A stretch of 64,000 nt of DNA from Buchnera aphidicola (Periphyllus koelreuteriae) (GCF_039360445.1 NZ_CP134981.1:317280-381279), one strand, 5' to 3'; positions 41,171 through 52,486 are shown, numbered from the stretch's first letter. The notes: a model not told the origin generated them from the sequence alone. Numbers and translations: made by a program.

Positions 41171-41467
41171 ATGATCAATTTAATTAAAAAAACAATAAAA
41201 AAAAAAATAAAAATAAAATATATAAAAATATATAATACAAGTTATATTCATAAAAAATTTCAAAATAATAATTCTCATTTTAAAATTATTATTGTAAGTA
41301 ATTATTTTAAAAAAATAAATATTTTAAAACGACATCAAATAATTTATAAAATTTTATTTTCAAAATTTAAAAAAAAAATATATGGAATAGAAATGTTTAT
41401 ATATACAAAAAAAGAATGGAAAAATAAAAATAACAAAACTTTTATTTCTACAAAATGTATTAATTAA
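41171..41467 (+). CDS. bolA: BolA-family protein
   Basis: Small KH-like protein that pairs with monothiol glutaredoxin in Fe-S handling and affects envelope and morphology genes in E. coli. The 98 residues align with BolA (105). The helix-turn block is YNTSYIHKKFQNNNSHFKIIIVS, with the conserved His; then ILKRHQIIYKILFSKFKKKIYGIEM and YTKKEW. Its position directly before tig and beyond cyoA is conserved with E. coli. No strong ribosome binding site is visible. Confidence 0.9.
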   Translation: MINLIKKTIKKKIKIKYIKIYNTSYIHKKFQNNNSHFKIIIVSNYFKKINILKRHQIIYKILFSKFKKKIYGIEMFIYTKKEWKNKNNKTFISTKCIN

Positions 41468-41538
41468 TTCAAATTAAAAATATTTTAAAATATTAATAAA
41501 ATTATAAAAATATATTTTATTAAAACAATAGAGGTAAT

Positions 41539-42843
41539 ATGAATTCTATTAAATTAAAAAAAAATAATAAAGAAATCATAATTAATAAAAAAATAAAATC
41601 AGAAAAAATAGAAAAAAAAATAAATAAAAAATTAATTTTTTTAAAAAAAACATATATTATTGATGGGTTTAGAAAAGGAAAAGCTCCAATAAAATTAATT
41701 GAAAAAAATTTTAAAGATAATATTATTAAAGATGTTTTAAATAAATTAATTCATACATCTTTTTTAAAAATTTTAAAAAAAAAAAAAATTAAAAAATATT
41801 CAAATTTAAAATATTTTTTAGAAAAATATAAAAAAGGAAAAGATTATAATTATACAATAAAATTTAATATTACAAAAAATAAATTATTAAATAAATTAAA
41901 ATTAATAAAAATAAATAAATTAAATATCAAAATTACAAATCAAGATATCGATACAATTTTTTTAAATTTTAAAAAAAATCTTTCTAAATGGGTAAATACA
42001 AAAAAACCAATTAAAGAAAATGATAAAGTAAAAATTAAATTTAAATTAATATCTAAAAATAAAAAAATTATTTTAAAAAAAAATAATTTTATAATTTTTA
42101 TTAAAAAAAATTTTTTATTAAAAAAAATTCATAAAAAAATAATTGGAAAAAAAATAAACGATAAAATAAAAGTCAAAATTAAATTTTCTAAATATCATCC
42201 AGAAAAAAAAATAATCGAAAAAAAAAATATTTTTTTAATAAAAATTATTAAAATTAAAGAAAAAAAAGAAAAAAAAATTAATTTTAATAAATTAAAAAAA
42301 TTAGGAATAAAAGAAAAAAATATACAAGAATTAAAAAAAAATATATATATTAATTTAATAAATGAAGCAAAAAAAATGGAAGAAAAATATTTAAAAAATG
42401 AATTTATAAAAAAATGGATAAAAATTAATAAAAAAAGTTTTTCTAAACAAAAAATATTAAATTTTATAAAAAATATAAAAAAATATATATATTTAAAATA
42501 TAAAAATAATAAAAATATATTTGATAAATCATATAATAAAAATATAAAAAAAGAAGCATTAAAAAAAATAATTATTAATAACCTAATCCAAAAAATAATT
42601 AAAAAAGAATCATTTTACATTAGTAAAAAATTAATAAAAAAAATATATAAACAAACAAAAAATCAATTTAAAAAAAATAAAAAAAAAGAAAATCATATAA
42701 AAAAAAGAAAAATCTTAAGTCATATTAAAAAAATTTTATTAATAGAAAAAGCATTCTATTTTATATTTAATCATATTTTAATAAAAGAAAAACAATGTAA
42801 TTTTATAAAAGCATTAAAAAAAATAAAAAATATTATATTATAA
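41539..42843 (+). CDS. tig: Trigger factor
   Basis: Ribosome-bound chaperone with three domains. The ribosome-docking loop IDGFRKGKAPIKLIE, at about residues 50-60, is intact. The middle FKBP-like PPIase domain (about 150-245) is recognisable but diverged, so its peptidyl-prolyl activity cannot be taken for granted. The C-terminal chaperone arms are a lysine-rich helical stretch. The length of 434 equals E. coli (432). The ribosome binding site is GAGG. It leads into clpP, clpX and lon in the E. coli order. Confidence 0.93.
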   Translation: MNSIKLKKNNKEIIINKKIKSEKIEKKINKKLIFLKKTYIIDGFRKGKAPIKLIEKNFKDNIIKDVLNKLIHTSFLKILKKKKIKKYSNLKYFLEKYKKGKDYNYTIKFNITKNKLLNKLKLIKINKLNIKITNQDIDTIFLNFKKNLSKWVNTKKPIKENDKVKIKFKLISKNKKIILKKNNFIIFIKKNFLLKKIHKKIIGKKINDKIKVKIKFSKYHPEKKIIEKKNIFLIKIIKIKEKKEKKINFNKLKKLGIKEKNIQELKKNIYINLINEAKKMEEKYLKNEFIKKWIKINKKSFSKQKILNFIKNIKKYIYLKYKNNKNIFDKSYNKNIKKEALKKIIINNLIQKIIKKESFYISKKLIKKIYKQTKNQFKKNKKKENHIKKRKILSHIKKILLIEKAFYFIFNHILIKEKQCNFIKALKKIKNIIL

Positions 42844-42890
42844 AATAAAAATTTTTTAAATTTGTTTTATAATTAATAAAGGATAATAAT

Positions 42891-43526
42891 ATGAAAAAAA
42901 AAAATATATATAATTCTTTAAAAAATCAAAATTTAATTCCAATGGTAATAGAAAAAACATATTCTGGAGAAAGATCTTTTGATATTTATTCTCGTTTATT
43001 AAGAGAAAGAATTATTTTTCTAACAGGAGAAATAAATGATAATATCTCAAATCTTATTATTGCTCAATTATTATTTTTAGAATCTGAAAATAAAAAAAAA
43101 GATATATTTTTATATATTAATTCTCCTGGAGGAATCGTGTCTTCAGGATTATCAATATATGATACTATAAATTTTATTAAACCAGATGTAAATACTATAT
43201 GTATAGGTCAAGCATCTTCTATGGCAGCAGTTATTTTATCTTCTGGAAAAAAAGGAAAAAGATTTAGTTTACCAAATTCAAGAATTATGATACACCAACC
43301 TTTAGGTGGGTACAAAGGACAAGCATCAGATATTCAAATACATGCTTTAGAAATATATAAAATTAAAAAAAAAATAAATCAAATATTATCTTACCATACA
43401 AAAAAAAATATAAAAAAAATTGAAAAAGATACAGAAAGAGATTATTTTCTTTCAGCTAAAGAAGCTCTTTCATATGGATTAATTGATTCTATTTTAAATA
43501 ATAAAAATAATAAATTTCAATTATAA
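42891..43526 (+). CDS. clpP: ATP-dependent Clp protease proteolytic subunit
   Basis: Tetradecameric serine peptidase. The catalytic triad is S110 ([11 protein letters not shown]), H135 (MIHQPLGG) and D184 (TERDYFLSA). The N-terminal segment [22 protein letters not shown] and the block [18 protein letters not shown] are conserved. The length is 211 (E. coli 207 with propeptide). AAAGGA lies before the ATG. It is followed 48 bases later by its unfoldase clpX. Confidence 0.97.
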   Translation: MKKKNIYNSLKNQNLIPMVIEKTYSGERSFDIYSRLLRERIIFLTGEINDNISNLIIAQLLFLESENKKKDIFLYINSPGGIVSSGLSIYDTINFIKPDVNTICIGQASSMAAVILSSGKKGKRFSLPNSRIMIHQPLGGYKGQASDIQIHALEIYKIKKKINQILSYHTKKNIKKIEKDTERDYFLSAKEALSYGLIDSILNNKNNKFQL

Positions 43527-43574
43527 ATAATATTTAAAAAATATTTAATTTAATGTATTATTAAGAGGTTATAC

Positions 43575-44825
43575 ATGACAAATCAAAAAAAACAAAATAA
43601 TAATAAATTATACTGTTCTTTTTGTAAAAAAAATCAAAATGAAGTTAAAAAAATAATTGTAGGTTCTTCAGCATATATTTGTGATCAATGTATTTATTTA
43701 TGTAATAATATTTTAAATGAAGAAAAAAAAAAATCATTTTTTTTTAAAAAATATAATGATTTACCAAAACCTCATGAAATAAAAAAAAATCTAGATAATT
43801 ATGTTATAGGTCAAAATAAAGCAAAAAAAATTTTATCTGTAGCTGTATACAATCATTATAAAAGATTATACAAAAATAATAATTTAAAAAAAAATTCTGT
43901 AGAAATTGGAAAAAGTAATATTTTATTAATCGGGCCAACCGGAAGCGGAAAAACATTGCTTGCAGAAACTTTAGCTAAATCATTAAATGTTCCATTTTCT
44001 ATCTCTGATGCTACAACTTTAACAGAAGCTGGATACGTTGGAGAAGATGTAGAAAATATTATACAAAAGTTACTTCAACAATGTGATTATAATATCGAAA
44101 AAACAGAAACTGGAATAATTTATATAGATGAAATAGATAAAATATCAAGAAAATCAAATAATCCATCCATTACAAGAGATGTTTCTGGAGAAGGAGTTCA
44201 ACAATCATTATTAAAAATGATCGAAGGAACAATAGCATCTATTCCTCCACAAGGAGGGAGAAAACACCCACAACAAGAATTTGTTCAAATTGACACATCT
44301 AAAATTTTATTCATATGTGGAGGAACATTTTCTGGTTTAAAAAAAATAATTTCTAATAGAATAAATAAAACATCAAAAATAGGATTTTTAAAAAAAATAA
44401 AACAAAAAAAAAGAAATAAAAATAAGGAATTTAAAAATTTAAATACTGAAGATTTAATTACATTTGGATTAATTCCAGAATTTATCGGAAGATTACCAAT
44501 TATAACAACATTAAATAAATTAAATAAAAATGAATTAATAAAAATATTATGTAAACCTAAAAATGCTTTAATTAAACAATATAAAGAACTATTTAAAATG
44601 GATGGAGTAAAATTAATATTTTGTAAAAAATCTATTCAAAAAATAGCAGAAAAATCTATATCAAAAAAATCAGGAGCAAGAGGATTAAGAACAATATTAG
44701 AAAAAATTTTACTTGAAACAATGTATAATATACCATCGATTTCAAATATAGATAAAGTTATTGTTAATGAATCAACAATTATTAATAATACTTCTCCACA
44801 AATTTTATTAAAAAAAACGTTTTAA
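43575..44825 (+). CDS. clpX: Clp protease ATP-binding subunit ClpX
   Basis: AAA+ unfoldase feeding ClpP. The N-terminal zinc-binding domain has C14, C17, C36 and C39. Walker A is GPTGSGKT at 120-127, Walker [11 protein letters not shown], and the pore loop lies in the [11 protein letters not shown] region. Sensor II is at [18 protein letters not shown]. The ClpP-docking IGF loop reads IGF in [10 protein letters not shown]. The length is 416 (E. coli 424). AGAGG is the ribosome binding site. Confidence 0.97.
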   Translation: MTNQKKQNNNKLYCSFCKKNQNEVKKIIVGSSAYICDQCIYLCNNILNEEKKKSFFFKKYNDLPKPHEIKKNLDNYVIGQNKAKKILSVAVYNHYKRLYKNNNLKKNSVEIGKSNILLIGPTGSGKTLLAETLAKSLNVPFSISDATTLTEAGYVGEDVENIIQKLLQQCDYNIEKTETGIIYIDEIDKISRKSNNPSITRDVSGEGVQQSLLKMIEGTIASIPPQGGRKHPQQEFVQIDTSKILFICGGTFSGLKKIISNRINKTSKIGFLKKIKQKKRNKNKEFKNLNTEDLITFGLIPEFIGRLPIITTLNKLNKNELIKILCKPKNALIKQYKELFKMDGVKLIFCKKSIQKIAEKSISKKSGARGLRTILEKILLETMYNIPSISNIDKVIVNESTIINNTSPQILLKKTF

Positions 44826-44999
44826 AAATAATCAATAAATTTTTTATAATAAATTCTAAAACTAATATAAATAATATTCAATTATTTTTTTTAAATAAAA
44901 AAATTATATTTTATTTTTTTATTTTTTTTATATTTTTATAAAATTTAAAATTATAATTAATAAAAAATTTTTAAATATATAAATTAAGAGAAAAATTAT

Positions 45000-47333
45000 A
45001 TGAAAGAAAAAAAATCTAAATATATAAAAATACCAATTTTGCCATTAAGAGATACTGTTATATATCCTTATATGGTTATTCCATTATTTGTAGGAAGAAA
45101 ACAATCTATGAAATTAATTAACATTTCTATTAAAAAAAATAAAAAAATAATGTTAATTACTCAAAAAAAATACTCTATAGAAGAACCAAAAATAAAAGAT
45201 TTATATAAAATTGGAACATTATCATCAATTATTCAATTATTAAAACTTCCGGATGGAACTGTAAAAATATTAATAGAAGGAAAAAAAAGAGCAAAAATAA
45301 TTGATTTAGGAAACAAAAAAAATAATTTTATTGGAAAAATAAAAATAATACATTCAAAAAAATTAAAAAAAAAAGAAAATAAAATTTGGAAAAGAACTAT
45401 TATCAATCAATTTAAAAAATATTCAAAATTTAATGATAAAATTTCATTAGATATTATAAATTCATTAGATAAAATTAATAATATAAATAAATTAATTGAT
45501 ACAATCGCTAATTATATACCTTTAAAATTAATTAACAAACAAAAAATATTAGAAGAAATAAATATAGAAAAAAGATTAGAATTTTTAATGATAATGTTAG
45601 AATCTGAAATTAAATTATTTACAATTGAACAAAAAATTAGAATTAGAATTAAACAACAAATGGAGAAAAATCAAAAAGAATATTATCTCACTGAACAACT
45701 TAAAGCAATACAAAAAGAACTAGGAAAAAATAAAAAAGATTTAAATGAATATTCTATTTTAAAAAAAAAAATATTAAATTCAAAAATGCCAAAGAAAATA
45801 GAAATTGAAATAATTAATGAATTAAAAAGATTTAGATTAATGCCATATATGTCATCAGAAACAACAGTAGTTAGAAGTTATATAGAATGGATGATTAAAG
45901 TTCCTTGGAAAAATAAAACTAAAATTCAAAAAAAACTATCCACTGCATTATTAATATTAAATAAAAATCATTATGGATTAGAAAATGTAAAAAATAGAAT
46001 ATTAGAATATTTAGCTGTTCAAAATAGAATGAATAAAATTAAAGGACCAATTTTATGTTTAGTTGGGCCTCCAGGAGTTGGTAAAACATCACTTGGTAAA
46101 TCAATAGCAAAAGCTACTGGAAGAAAATATATTAGAATGTCATTAGGTGGAATTAAAGATGAATCAGAAATTCGAGGACATAGAAGAACATATATTGGAT
46201 CTATGCCTGGGAAAATTATGCAAAATATTTCTAATATAGGAGTAAAAAATCCATTATTTTTATTAGATGAAATTGATAAAATGTCTTATGAAAATCAATC
46301 AGATGCATCTTCTGCTTTATTAGAAGTTTTAGATCCTGAACAAAATTATTCTTTTAATGATCATTATTTAGAAGTTAATTATGATCTTTCAGAAGTAATG
46401 TTTATTGCTACAGCTAATTCTTTAAATATTCCAACACCATTGTTAGATAGAATGGAAATTATTAAATTACCTGGATACACAGAAGAAGAAAAAATAAAAA
46501 TTTATAATTCTTATTTAAAACCAAAACAAATAAAAGAAAATGCTTTAAAAAACAATGAAATTTCAATTACAAAAAAAGCAGTTATTAAAATAATTCGTCA
46601 ATATACAAAAGAATCTGGAGTTAGAAATTTAGAAAAAAAAATATCTAAAATATGTAGAAAAATAGTTAAAAAAATACTTTTAAACAAAAAAATAAAAAAA
46701 ATTAAAATTAATACAAAAAATTTAGAAAAATATTTAGGAATAAAAAAAAATATTTCAACAAAAATTAATAAAAAAAATGAAATTGGTCAAGTAATAGGTT
46801 TAGCTTGGACAAATTTTGGAGGAGAATTACTAAAAATACAATCAGCATGTATTAAAGGAAAAGGAAAATTATCATTTACAGGATATTTAGGAAAAGTTAT
46901 GAAAGAATCAATTCAAACTGCTATTACTGTTATTCGAACACAAGCAAAAAAATTAAAAATATCTACAAATTTTTATGAAAAAAATGATATTCATGTTCAT
47001 ATTCCTGAAGGGGCTACTCCAAAAGATGGACCAAGCGCTGGAATTTCTATATGTACATCTATCACATCATCTATTACAAAAAATCCAGTTAAACATACTT
47101 TTGCTATGACTGGTGAAATAACATTAAACGGAAATGTAATTGCTATTGGAGGACTTAGAGAAAAAATTCTTGCAGCTTATCAAGAAAAAATAAAAAATAT
47201 AATTATCCCAAAAGAAAATAAAAAAGATCTAAAAAAAATATCAAAAAAAATACTTTCTAAAATAAAAATATATTTAGTACAAAACATTAAAGAAGTATTA
47301 AAATTATCATTAGAAAATGACCCTTATAAATAA
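45000..47333 (+). CDS. lon: ATP-dependent protease Lon
   Basis: AAA+ serine protease for misfolded and regulatory proteins. An N-terminal substrate domain (KIPILPLRDTVIYPYMVIPLFVG) is followed by Walker A GPPGVGKTSLG, Walker B NPLFLLDEIDKM, and a C-terminal protease domain with the Ser-Lys dyad S679 (PKDGPSAGI) and K722 (GGLREKILAA), the same numbers as in E. coli. The length is 777 (E. coli 784). About 170 gene-free bases precede it, enough for its own promoter, but I could not pick out a heat-shock consensus. Confidence 0.97.
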   Translation: MKEKKSKYIKIPILPLRDTVIYPYMVIPLFVGRKQSMKLINISIKKNKKIMLITQKKYSIEEPKIKDLYKIGTLSSIIQLLKLPDGTVKILIEGKKRAKIIDLGNKKNNFIGKIKIIHSKKLKKKENKIWKRTIINQFKKYSKFNDKISLDIINSLDKINNINKLIDTIANYIPLKLINKQKILEEINIEKRLEFLMIMLESEIKLFTIEQKIRIRIKQQMEKNQKEYYLTEQLKAIQKELGKNKKDLNEYSILKKKILNSKMPKKIEIEIINELKRFRLMPYMSSETTVVRSYIEWMIKVPWKNKTKIQKKLSTALLILNKNHYGLENVKNRILEYLAVQNRMNKIKGPILCLVGPPGVGKTSLGKSIAKATGRKYIRMSLGGIKDESEIRGHRRTYIGSMPGKIMQNISNIGVKNPLFLLDEIDKMSYENQSDASSALLEVLDPEQNYSFNDHYLEVNYDLSEVMFIATANSLNIPTPLLDRMEIIKLPGYTEEEKIKIYNSYLKPKQIKENALKNNEISITKKAVIKIIRQYTKESGVRNLEKKISKICRKIVKKILLNKKIKKIKINTKNLEKYLGIKKNISTKINKKNEIGQVIGLAWTNFGGELLKIQSACIKGKGKLSFTGYLGKVMKESIQTAITVIRTQAKKLKISTNFYEKNDIHVHIPEGATPKDGPSAGISICTSITSSITKNPVKHTFAMTGEITLNGNVIAIGGLREKILAAYQEKIKNIIIPKENKKDLKKISKKILSKIKIYLVQNIKEVLKLSLENDPYK

Positions 47334-47405
47334 CAATTTTTTTTAAACACAAAAATATAAAAAATAATAATTTTTATAACAAATTATTTAAAAAGGTCTT
47401 TAAAA

Positions 47406-48863
47406 ATGAATAACTCTATATCATTATTTAAAAAAATAATTTTACAAATCATTCTAATTATTTTAATAACCTCAATTTTTATTACTAGTATGAATAATTA
47501 TTTTAGTAATAATAATTCATGGATAATAAAAGTAAATAATAAAATAATTAATGAAAATACACTTAAAGATAGTTTTTTAACAAAATTATCTGAAATCAAA
47601 TTAACTAATCCAAAAAAATATATTAAATTAATAGAAAATAAAAAAGAAACAAAAAAATTTATAAAAAATATTATATTTAATTTAATAAATAATATTTTAA
47701 TTGAAGACTATTTAAATAAAATTAATATTAAAAATAAAAAAAAGAATATAAAAAACTTTATTATAAATTCTATAGAATTTCAAAAAAATAATAAATTTAA
47801 TAAAAACAAATATAATCAATTCTTAAATAAAAATTCTTTAAATGAAAATCAATATCTTAAAATAATAGAAAATAAATTAATAAAAAATTATTTTTTAAAT
47901 GATATTATAAATTCAGAATTTTTATTAAAAAATGAAAAAATATCAAATTATAAAGATAAATATAAAACAATATTTTATAAAACTGCAGAAATAGATTTTA
48001 AAAAATTAATTTATAAACAAAAAATTTCAAAAAAAGAAATTTTTAATTTTTATAAAAAAAATAAAAAATTTTTTTGTTTTCCAACAAAATTTAAATTACA
48101 ATTTATAAATCTTTCTTCATTTATGAATGATAATAAAAAAAATATTGAAATAAATAACAAAATAAATTCGTTATCTATAAATAAAAAAAATTTTTTTAAT
48201 TTAATTGAAAAAATAACAAATATTAAAAGAAAAGAAACTCAATGGTTTTCAATAGATTCTATTCCTCAAGAAATTAATAACAAAGAAATAAAAAAATTTT
48301 TAACAAATCAAAAATATTATAAAATTTACTTAAATAAAAATTATATAAATTATAATATTTCAAATAAAAAAAATAATTTTTATATTAAAATAATTGGTAT
48401 TCAAAATAAAAAAATAAAACCATTAAAAGAAATTAAAAATATAATTAAATACATTTTAAAAAAAAAAAAAGCAAAAAAAAAAGCTTTAAACAAAATTAAT
48501 ACAATAGAAAAAGAACTTCAACAAAATTCATTTAAAAGTTTTAATAAAGAAAAATTAGAATTTAAAAATATATATAATACAAAAAAAGATAAAAATAATA
48601 TTTCAAAATTTGTAAAAACAATAAAAAAAAAATTTAATAAAAAAAATCCAGTTTATGTTAAAATGACTGATTACAAAAATACATGGATAATAATAAAAAT
48701 ATATAAAAAAATATATACAAAAATAAATAAAAAAACAAAAAATAAATTATATATGAAATTAAATTTATTAAATAAAAAATTATTAATTCATTTAATATTA
48801 AAAAGTTTATACTCAAAATCAAAAATAAAATATAATAAAAAATATATTATTTTTAAAAAATAA
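47406..48863 (+). CDS. ppiD: Periplasmic folding chaperone PpiD, shortened
   Basis: Inner-membrane-anchored SurA-like chaperone at the Sec translocon exit. One transmembrane segment spans about residues 9-28 (IILQIILIILITSIFITSM). A SurA-N-like helical region follows (about 35-190). The parvulin-like region is eroded, recognisable by FPTKFKLQFINLSS and QWFSIDSIPQEI. The length is 485 against 623 in E. coli, so more than 100 residues are lost, partly in the parvulin domain, which is thought to be inactive even in E. coli. hupB, between lon and ppiD in E. coli, is absent. Confidence 0.88.
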   Translation: MNNSISLFKKIILQIILIILITSIFITSMNNYFSNNNSWIIKVNNKIINENTLKDSFLTKLSEIKLTNPKKYIKLIENKKETKKFIKNIIFNLINNILIEDYLNKINIKNKKKNIKNFIINSIEFQKNNKFNKNKYNQFLNKNSLNENQYLKIIENKLIKNYFLNDIINSEFLLKNEKISNYKDKYKTIFYKTAEIDFKKLIYKQKISKKEIFNFYKKNKKFFCFPTKFKLQFINLSSFMNDNKKNIEINNKINSLSINKKNFFNLIEKITNIKRKETQWFSIDSIPQEINNKEIKKFLTNQKYYKIYLNKNYINYNISNKKNNFYIKIIGIQNKKIKPLKEIKNIIKYILKKKKAKKKALNKINTIEKELQQNSFKSFNKEKLEFKNIYNTKKDKNNISKFVKTIKKKFNKKNPVYVKMTDYKNTWIIIKIYKKIYTKINKKTKNKLYMKLNLLNKKLLIHLILKSLYSKSKIKYNKKYIIFKK

Positions 48864-48959
48864 ATATAAATATATATTATTAAATTTTTAAAAAATTTAA
48901 ATACTCTAATTAAATTTATTAATAATATTTAAAATAAATATTAAAATTAAGGCGATATT

Positions 48960-50690
48960 TTGAGATTATTTAAACAATTAAATTGGTATTTTCTTCAAGA
49001 ATGGAAAAGATATCTTGGATCTATAATAATATTAATAATTATTGCATGTATGCAAACAATTCCTCCAAAAATTGTAGGAAAATTAGTAGATTCAATAGTT
49101 AAAAAAAAAGTAAATGTTCACTCATCTATTCAATTAATTTATATCATGATAGCTATTGCTTTAACTGTATATATATTAAGATATGTTTGGAGAATATTAC
49201 TTTTTGGAGCGTCTTATAAATTAGCAATAAAATTAAGAAAATTATTTTATAAATCTATTATTAAACAAAATAATGATTTTTATATAAAAAATAGAACAGG
49301 AGATTTAATTACACGAGTTAGTAATGATATTGAAAGAATAATATTTGCTGCAGGAGAAGGAGTACTTACTTTAGTTGATTCATTAGTAATGGGTATTTCT
49401 GTATTAATAGTTATGTGTACTCAAATTAGTTTTAAATTAACTTTTTTTGCATTAATACCAATGCCAATTATGACAATTTTTATTAAAAAATACGGAGCCA
49501 AATTACATAAAAACTTTTTTAAATATCAAATTTCTTTTTCTAAATTAAATAATAAAACACAAGAAATTTTAACTAGTATAAGAATGATTAGAGCATTTGG
49601 ATTAGAAAAATTAAAATTAAAGGAATTTTTAAAATTAATAAACAAATCTAGTAAAAAAAATATTAAAGTAGCAAAAGTAGATGCAAAGTTTGATCCAGTT
49701 ATTTATCTTTCTATTGCTTTTTCAAATCTTTTAGCTATTTCAAGTGGTAGTTGGTTAGTATGGAATGATAAAATAACATTAGGTCAACTAACAAGTTTTA
49801 TTATGTATTTAGGATTAATGATTTGGCCTATGCTAGCATTAGCATGGATGTTTAACATTGTAGAAAGAGGTAGTTCTGCATGGAATAGAATACAAAATAT
49901 AATAACATATCCAGTAAAATTAAAAAATGGAAACATAAAAGTTTCAAAAAATTTTAAAAAAATAAAAATAAAAATTAAAAAATTTTTATATGAAAAAAAA
50001 AAAAAAACTGTTTTAAAAAATATATTTTTTTCTATAAAACAAGGACAAATTATAGGTATTTGTGGACCAACTGGTTCTGGTAAAAGTACTTTAATTAAAT
50101 TAATTCAAAGAAATTTTGATATAGATTTAGGAGATATTTTATATGATAAAATATCTTTAAAAAAATTGAAATTAAAAGAATGGAGAAAAAAAATTTCAGT
50201 TGTTAATCAAGAAACATTTTTATTTACTGATACAATTTTAAATAATATTACTTTTGGAAATAATAAAATAAATTTTAGTAAAGTAAAAAAATATTTAAAA
50301 ATGATAAAATTAAAAAATGAAATTGAAAAATTAAAAAATAAATATAATACATTTATAGGAGAAGATGGAGTTTTATTATCAGGTGGTCAAAAACAAAGAT
50401 TAGCTATCGTTCGTGCATTAATTTCAAAACCTAAAATATTAATTTTAGATGATGCATTATCTGCAATAGATGGGAAAACAACGAAAAAAATTCTTAAAAA
50501 TATTTTTAAATGGAAAAATAAAAATACAACTATAATCATTAGTTCACATAAACTATCTGTACTTAAAAAATCAAACAAAATTTTAGTAATGAAAAAAGGG
50601 AAAATTATTAACAGAGGAAACCATATTTCGCTTTTAAAAACAAAAAATTGGTATAGTAATTCATTATCCTATAGAAAAAATCAATATTAA
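48960..50690 (+). CDS. mdlA: ABC half-transporter MdlA (exporter type)
   Basis: Membrane domain plus nucleotide-binding domain in one chain, presumed to pair with MdlB as a heterodimeric exporter of unknown substrate. The TTG start is chosen because MRLFKQLNWYFLQEWKRYLG aligns from the first residue with E. coli MdlA, and AAGG lies upstream. Walker A is GPTGSGKST, the signature LSGGQKQR, and Walker B ILILDDALSAIDG. Six hydrophobic helices precede the ATPase. The length is 576 (E. coli 590). Multidrug-resistance-like naming does not establish a drug substrate; lipid or envelope export is equally possible. Confidence 0.95.
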   Translation: MRLFKQLNWYFLQEWKRYLGSIIILIIIACMQTIPPKIVGKLVDSIVKKKVNVHSSIQLIYIMIAIALTVYILRYVWRILLFGASYKLAIKLRKLFYKSIIKQNNDFYIKNRTGDLITRVSNDIERIIFAAGEGVLTLVDSLVMGISVLIVMCTQISFKLTFFALIPMPIMTIFIKKYGAKLHKNFFKYQISFSKLNNKTQEILTSIRMIRAFGLEKLKLKEFLKLINKSSKKNIKVAKVDAKFDPVIYLSIAFSNLLAISSGSWLVWNDKITLGQLTSFIMYLGLMIWPMLALAWMFNIVERGSSAWNRIQNIITYPVKLKNGNIKVSKNFKKIKIKIKKFLYEKKKKTVLKNIFFSIKQGQIIGICGPTGSGKSTLIKLIQRNFDIDLGDILYDKISLKKLKLKEWRKKISVVNQETFLFTDTILNNITFGNNKINFSKVKKYLKMIKLKNEIEKLKNKYNTFIGEDGVLLSGGQKQRLAIVRALISKPKILILDDALSAIDGKTTKKILKNIFKWKNKNTTIIISSHKLSVLKKSNKILVMKKGKIINRGNHISLLKTKNWYSNSLSYRKNQY

Positions 50691-50725
50691 ACAATAAAAA
50701 ATTTTTAAATAAAAGGAAATTTAAA

Positions 50726-52465
50726 ATGAATAATTTTATGAAATATTGGCCTACTCTTAAACGACTTTTAAAATATGGAAAACCTTTTAAAAAATTACTA
50801 TATTTTGGAATTTTTTTACTTTTATCTGCAGCTTTGTCAGAAGTTTTAGGACCAATATTAATTAGTAATTTTATTAAAAATATATTAGAAAAACATGAAT
50901 TTTCAAAAACTATTGTTTTATCAAATACTATTGGATTTATTATATTACAAATTTCTTCTGTAATTTTATATTATTCTCAAAATATTATTTTTAGTAAAAT
51001 ATCTATAAAAATTATTCAAAATTTAAGATATGATATAATGAAATCTACTTTAAGATTACCTATTAAAATATATGATAGTCAACCAATAGGTCATATTATT
51101 TCTAAAATTACTAATGATACTGAATCTATTCGAGAATTATATGATACAATTTTAGGTTCAATTATTAATAGTTCAGTTTTAGTATGTATTGTATTAATTG
51201 CTATGTTTATTTTATCTTGGAAAATGGCATTAATTTCAATGACTTTAATTCCAATAGTGATTTTAATTATTCTTGCTTATCAATACTATAGTATTCCAAT
51301 ATTAAAAAAAATAAGACATTTTTTATCAAAAATATATCATGAATTTAATGAAATCGTAAATGGAATTGAAATTATTCAACAATTTTGTCAAGAAAAAAAA
51401 TTTAAAAAAAAAATTATTAATACAAGTTATATGCATTATAAATATAAAATGAAAGCATTAAAATTAGAAGGATTTTTATTAAGACCATTATTAAATTTTT
51501 TATCTTCATCAATACTTTGTTCAATTATGTTTTTTTGTATTATATCTAATATTGATTCATTTAAAGTAGGAATTTTATATGCTTTTATAAGTTATTTATC
51601 AAGATTAAATGAACCATTAATTTCTATGGCAAGTCAACAACCATTATTGCAAAAAGCATTAGTATCAGGAGAAAGAATTTTTGAATTAATGGATAAAAAA
51701 AAACAAGAATATGGATTAATTAATAAAAAATTTAAAACTGGAAAAATATTTATAAAAAACATGAGTTTTAAATATGATAAAAATTCTATTAATGCTTTAT
51801 CAAATATAAATATTAAAATTCCAGAAAAATATTTTATTGCATTTATTGGAAAAACAGGAAGTGGAAAAAGCACATTAGCTAATTTATTAATGGGGTATTA
51901 TCAATCTAGTTCTGGTTCAATTTATTTAGATAATAAAAAAATTGAAAAAATTAGCCATAATTCTTTAAGAAATTCTGTTTCATTAATACAACAATCTCCT
52001 ATTATATTACCTGATACAATTTTAAAAAATATTACTCTTGGTCAAAAAATTTCTACAGAAAGAATAAACAAAATTATTAAATTAGTCAATTTAAATAAAT
52101 TAATTTCTTCATTAAAAAAAGGAATTTTTACTAAATTAAGTGAAAAAGGAAATAATCTTTCTGTTGGTCAAAAACAATTGATTTCTATAGCACGAGCATT
52201 AATAAAAAAACCAAAAATATTAATTTTAGATGAAGCTACAGCAAATATAGATATATATACAGAAAAATTAATACAAAAATCATTATTAAAAATTAAAAAT
52301 AAAACTACTTTAATAATGATTGCTCATAGATTAAATACAATAAAAAATGCAAATAAGATTATTGTTTTGAATAAAGGTAAAATTGTTGAACAAGGAACTC
52401 ATAAAGAATTAATGAAAATTAAAAACAAATATTATAAAATGTATAAATCTCAAGAATTTAAATAA
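50726..52465 (+). CDS. mdlB: ABC half-transporter MdlB (exporter type)
   Basis: Partner half-transporter of MdlA, 35 bases downstream. There are six N-terminal helices, Walker A GKTGSGKST, and Walker B ILILDEATANIDIYTEK. The signature is LSVGQKQL, as in E. coli MdlB, not an erosion. The length is 579 (E. coli 593). AAAGGAAA is the ribosome binding site. The 3' end lies close to the 4.5S RNA on the other strand, whose strong hairpin could also stop mdlB transcripts. Confidence 0.95.
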   Translation: MNNFMKYWPTLKRLLKYGKPFKKLLYFGIFLLLSAALSEVLGPILISNFIKNILEKHEFSKTIVLSNTIGFIILQISSVILYYSQNIIFSKISIKIIQNLRYDIMKSTLRLPIKIYDSQPIGHIISKITNDTESIRELYDTILGSIINSSVLVCIVLIAMFILSWKMALISMTLIPIVILIILAYQYYSIPILKKIRHFLSKIYHEFNEIVNGIEIIQQFCQEKKFKKKIINTSYMHYKYKMKALKLEGFLLRPLLNFLSSSILCSIMFFCIISNIDSFKVGILYAFISYLSRLNEPLISMASQQPLLQKALVSGERIFELMDKKKQEYGLINKKFKTGKIFIKNMSFKYDKNSINALSNINIKIPEKYFIAFIGKTGSGKSTLANLLMGYYQSSSGSIYLDNKKIEKISHNSLRNSVSLIQQSPIILPDTILKNITLGQKISTERINKIIKLVNLNKLISSLKKGIFTKLSEKGNNLSVGQKQLISIARALIKKPKILILDEATANIDIYTEKLIQKSLLKIKNKTTLIMIAHRLNTIKNANKIIVLNKGKIVEQGTHKELMKIKNKYYKMYKSQEFK

Positions 52466-52486
52466 TATTTTAAAAAAATAGTTTTT

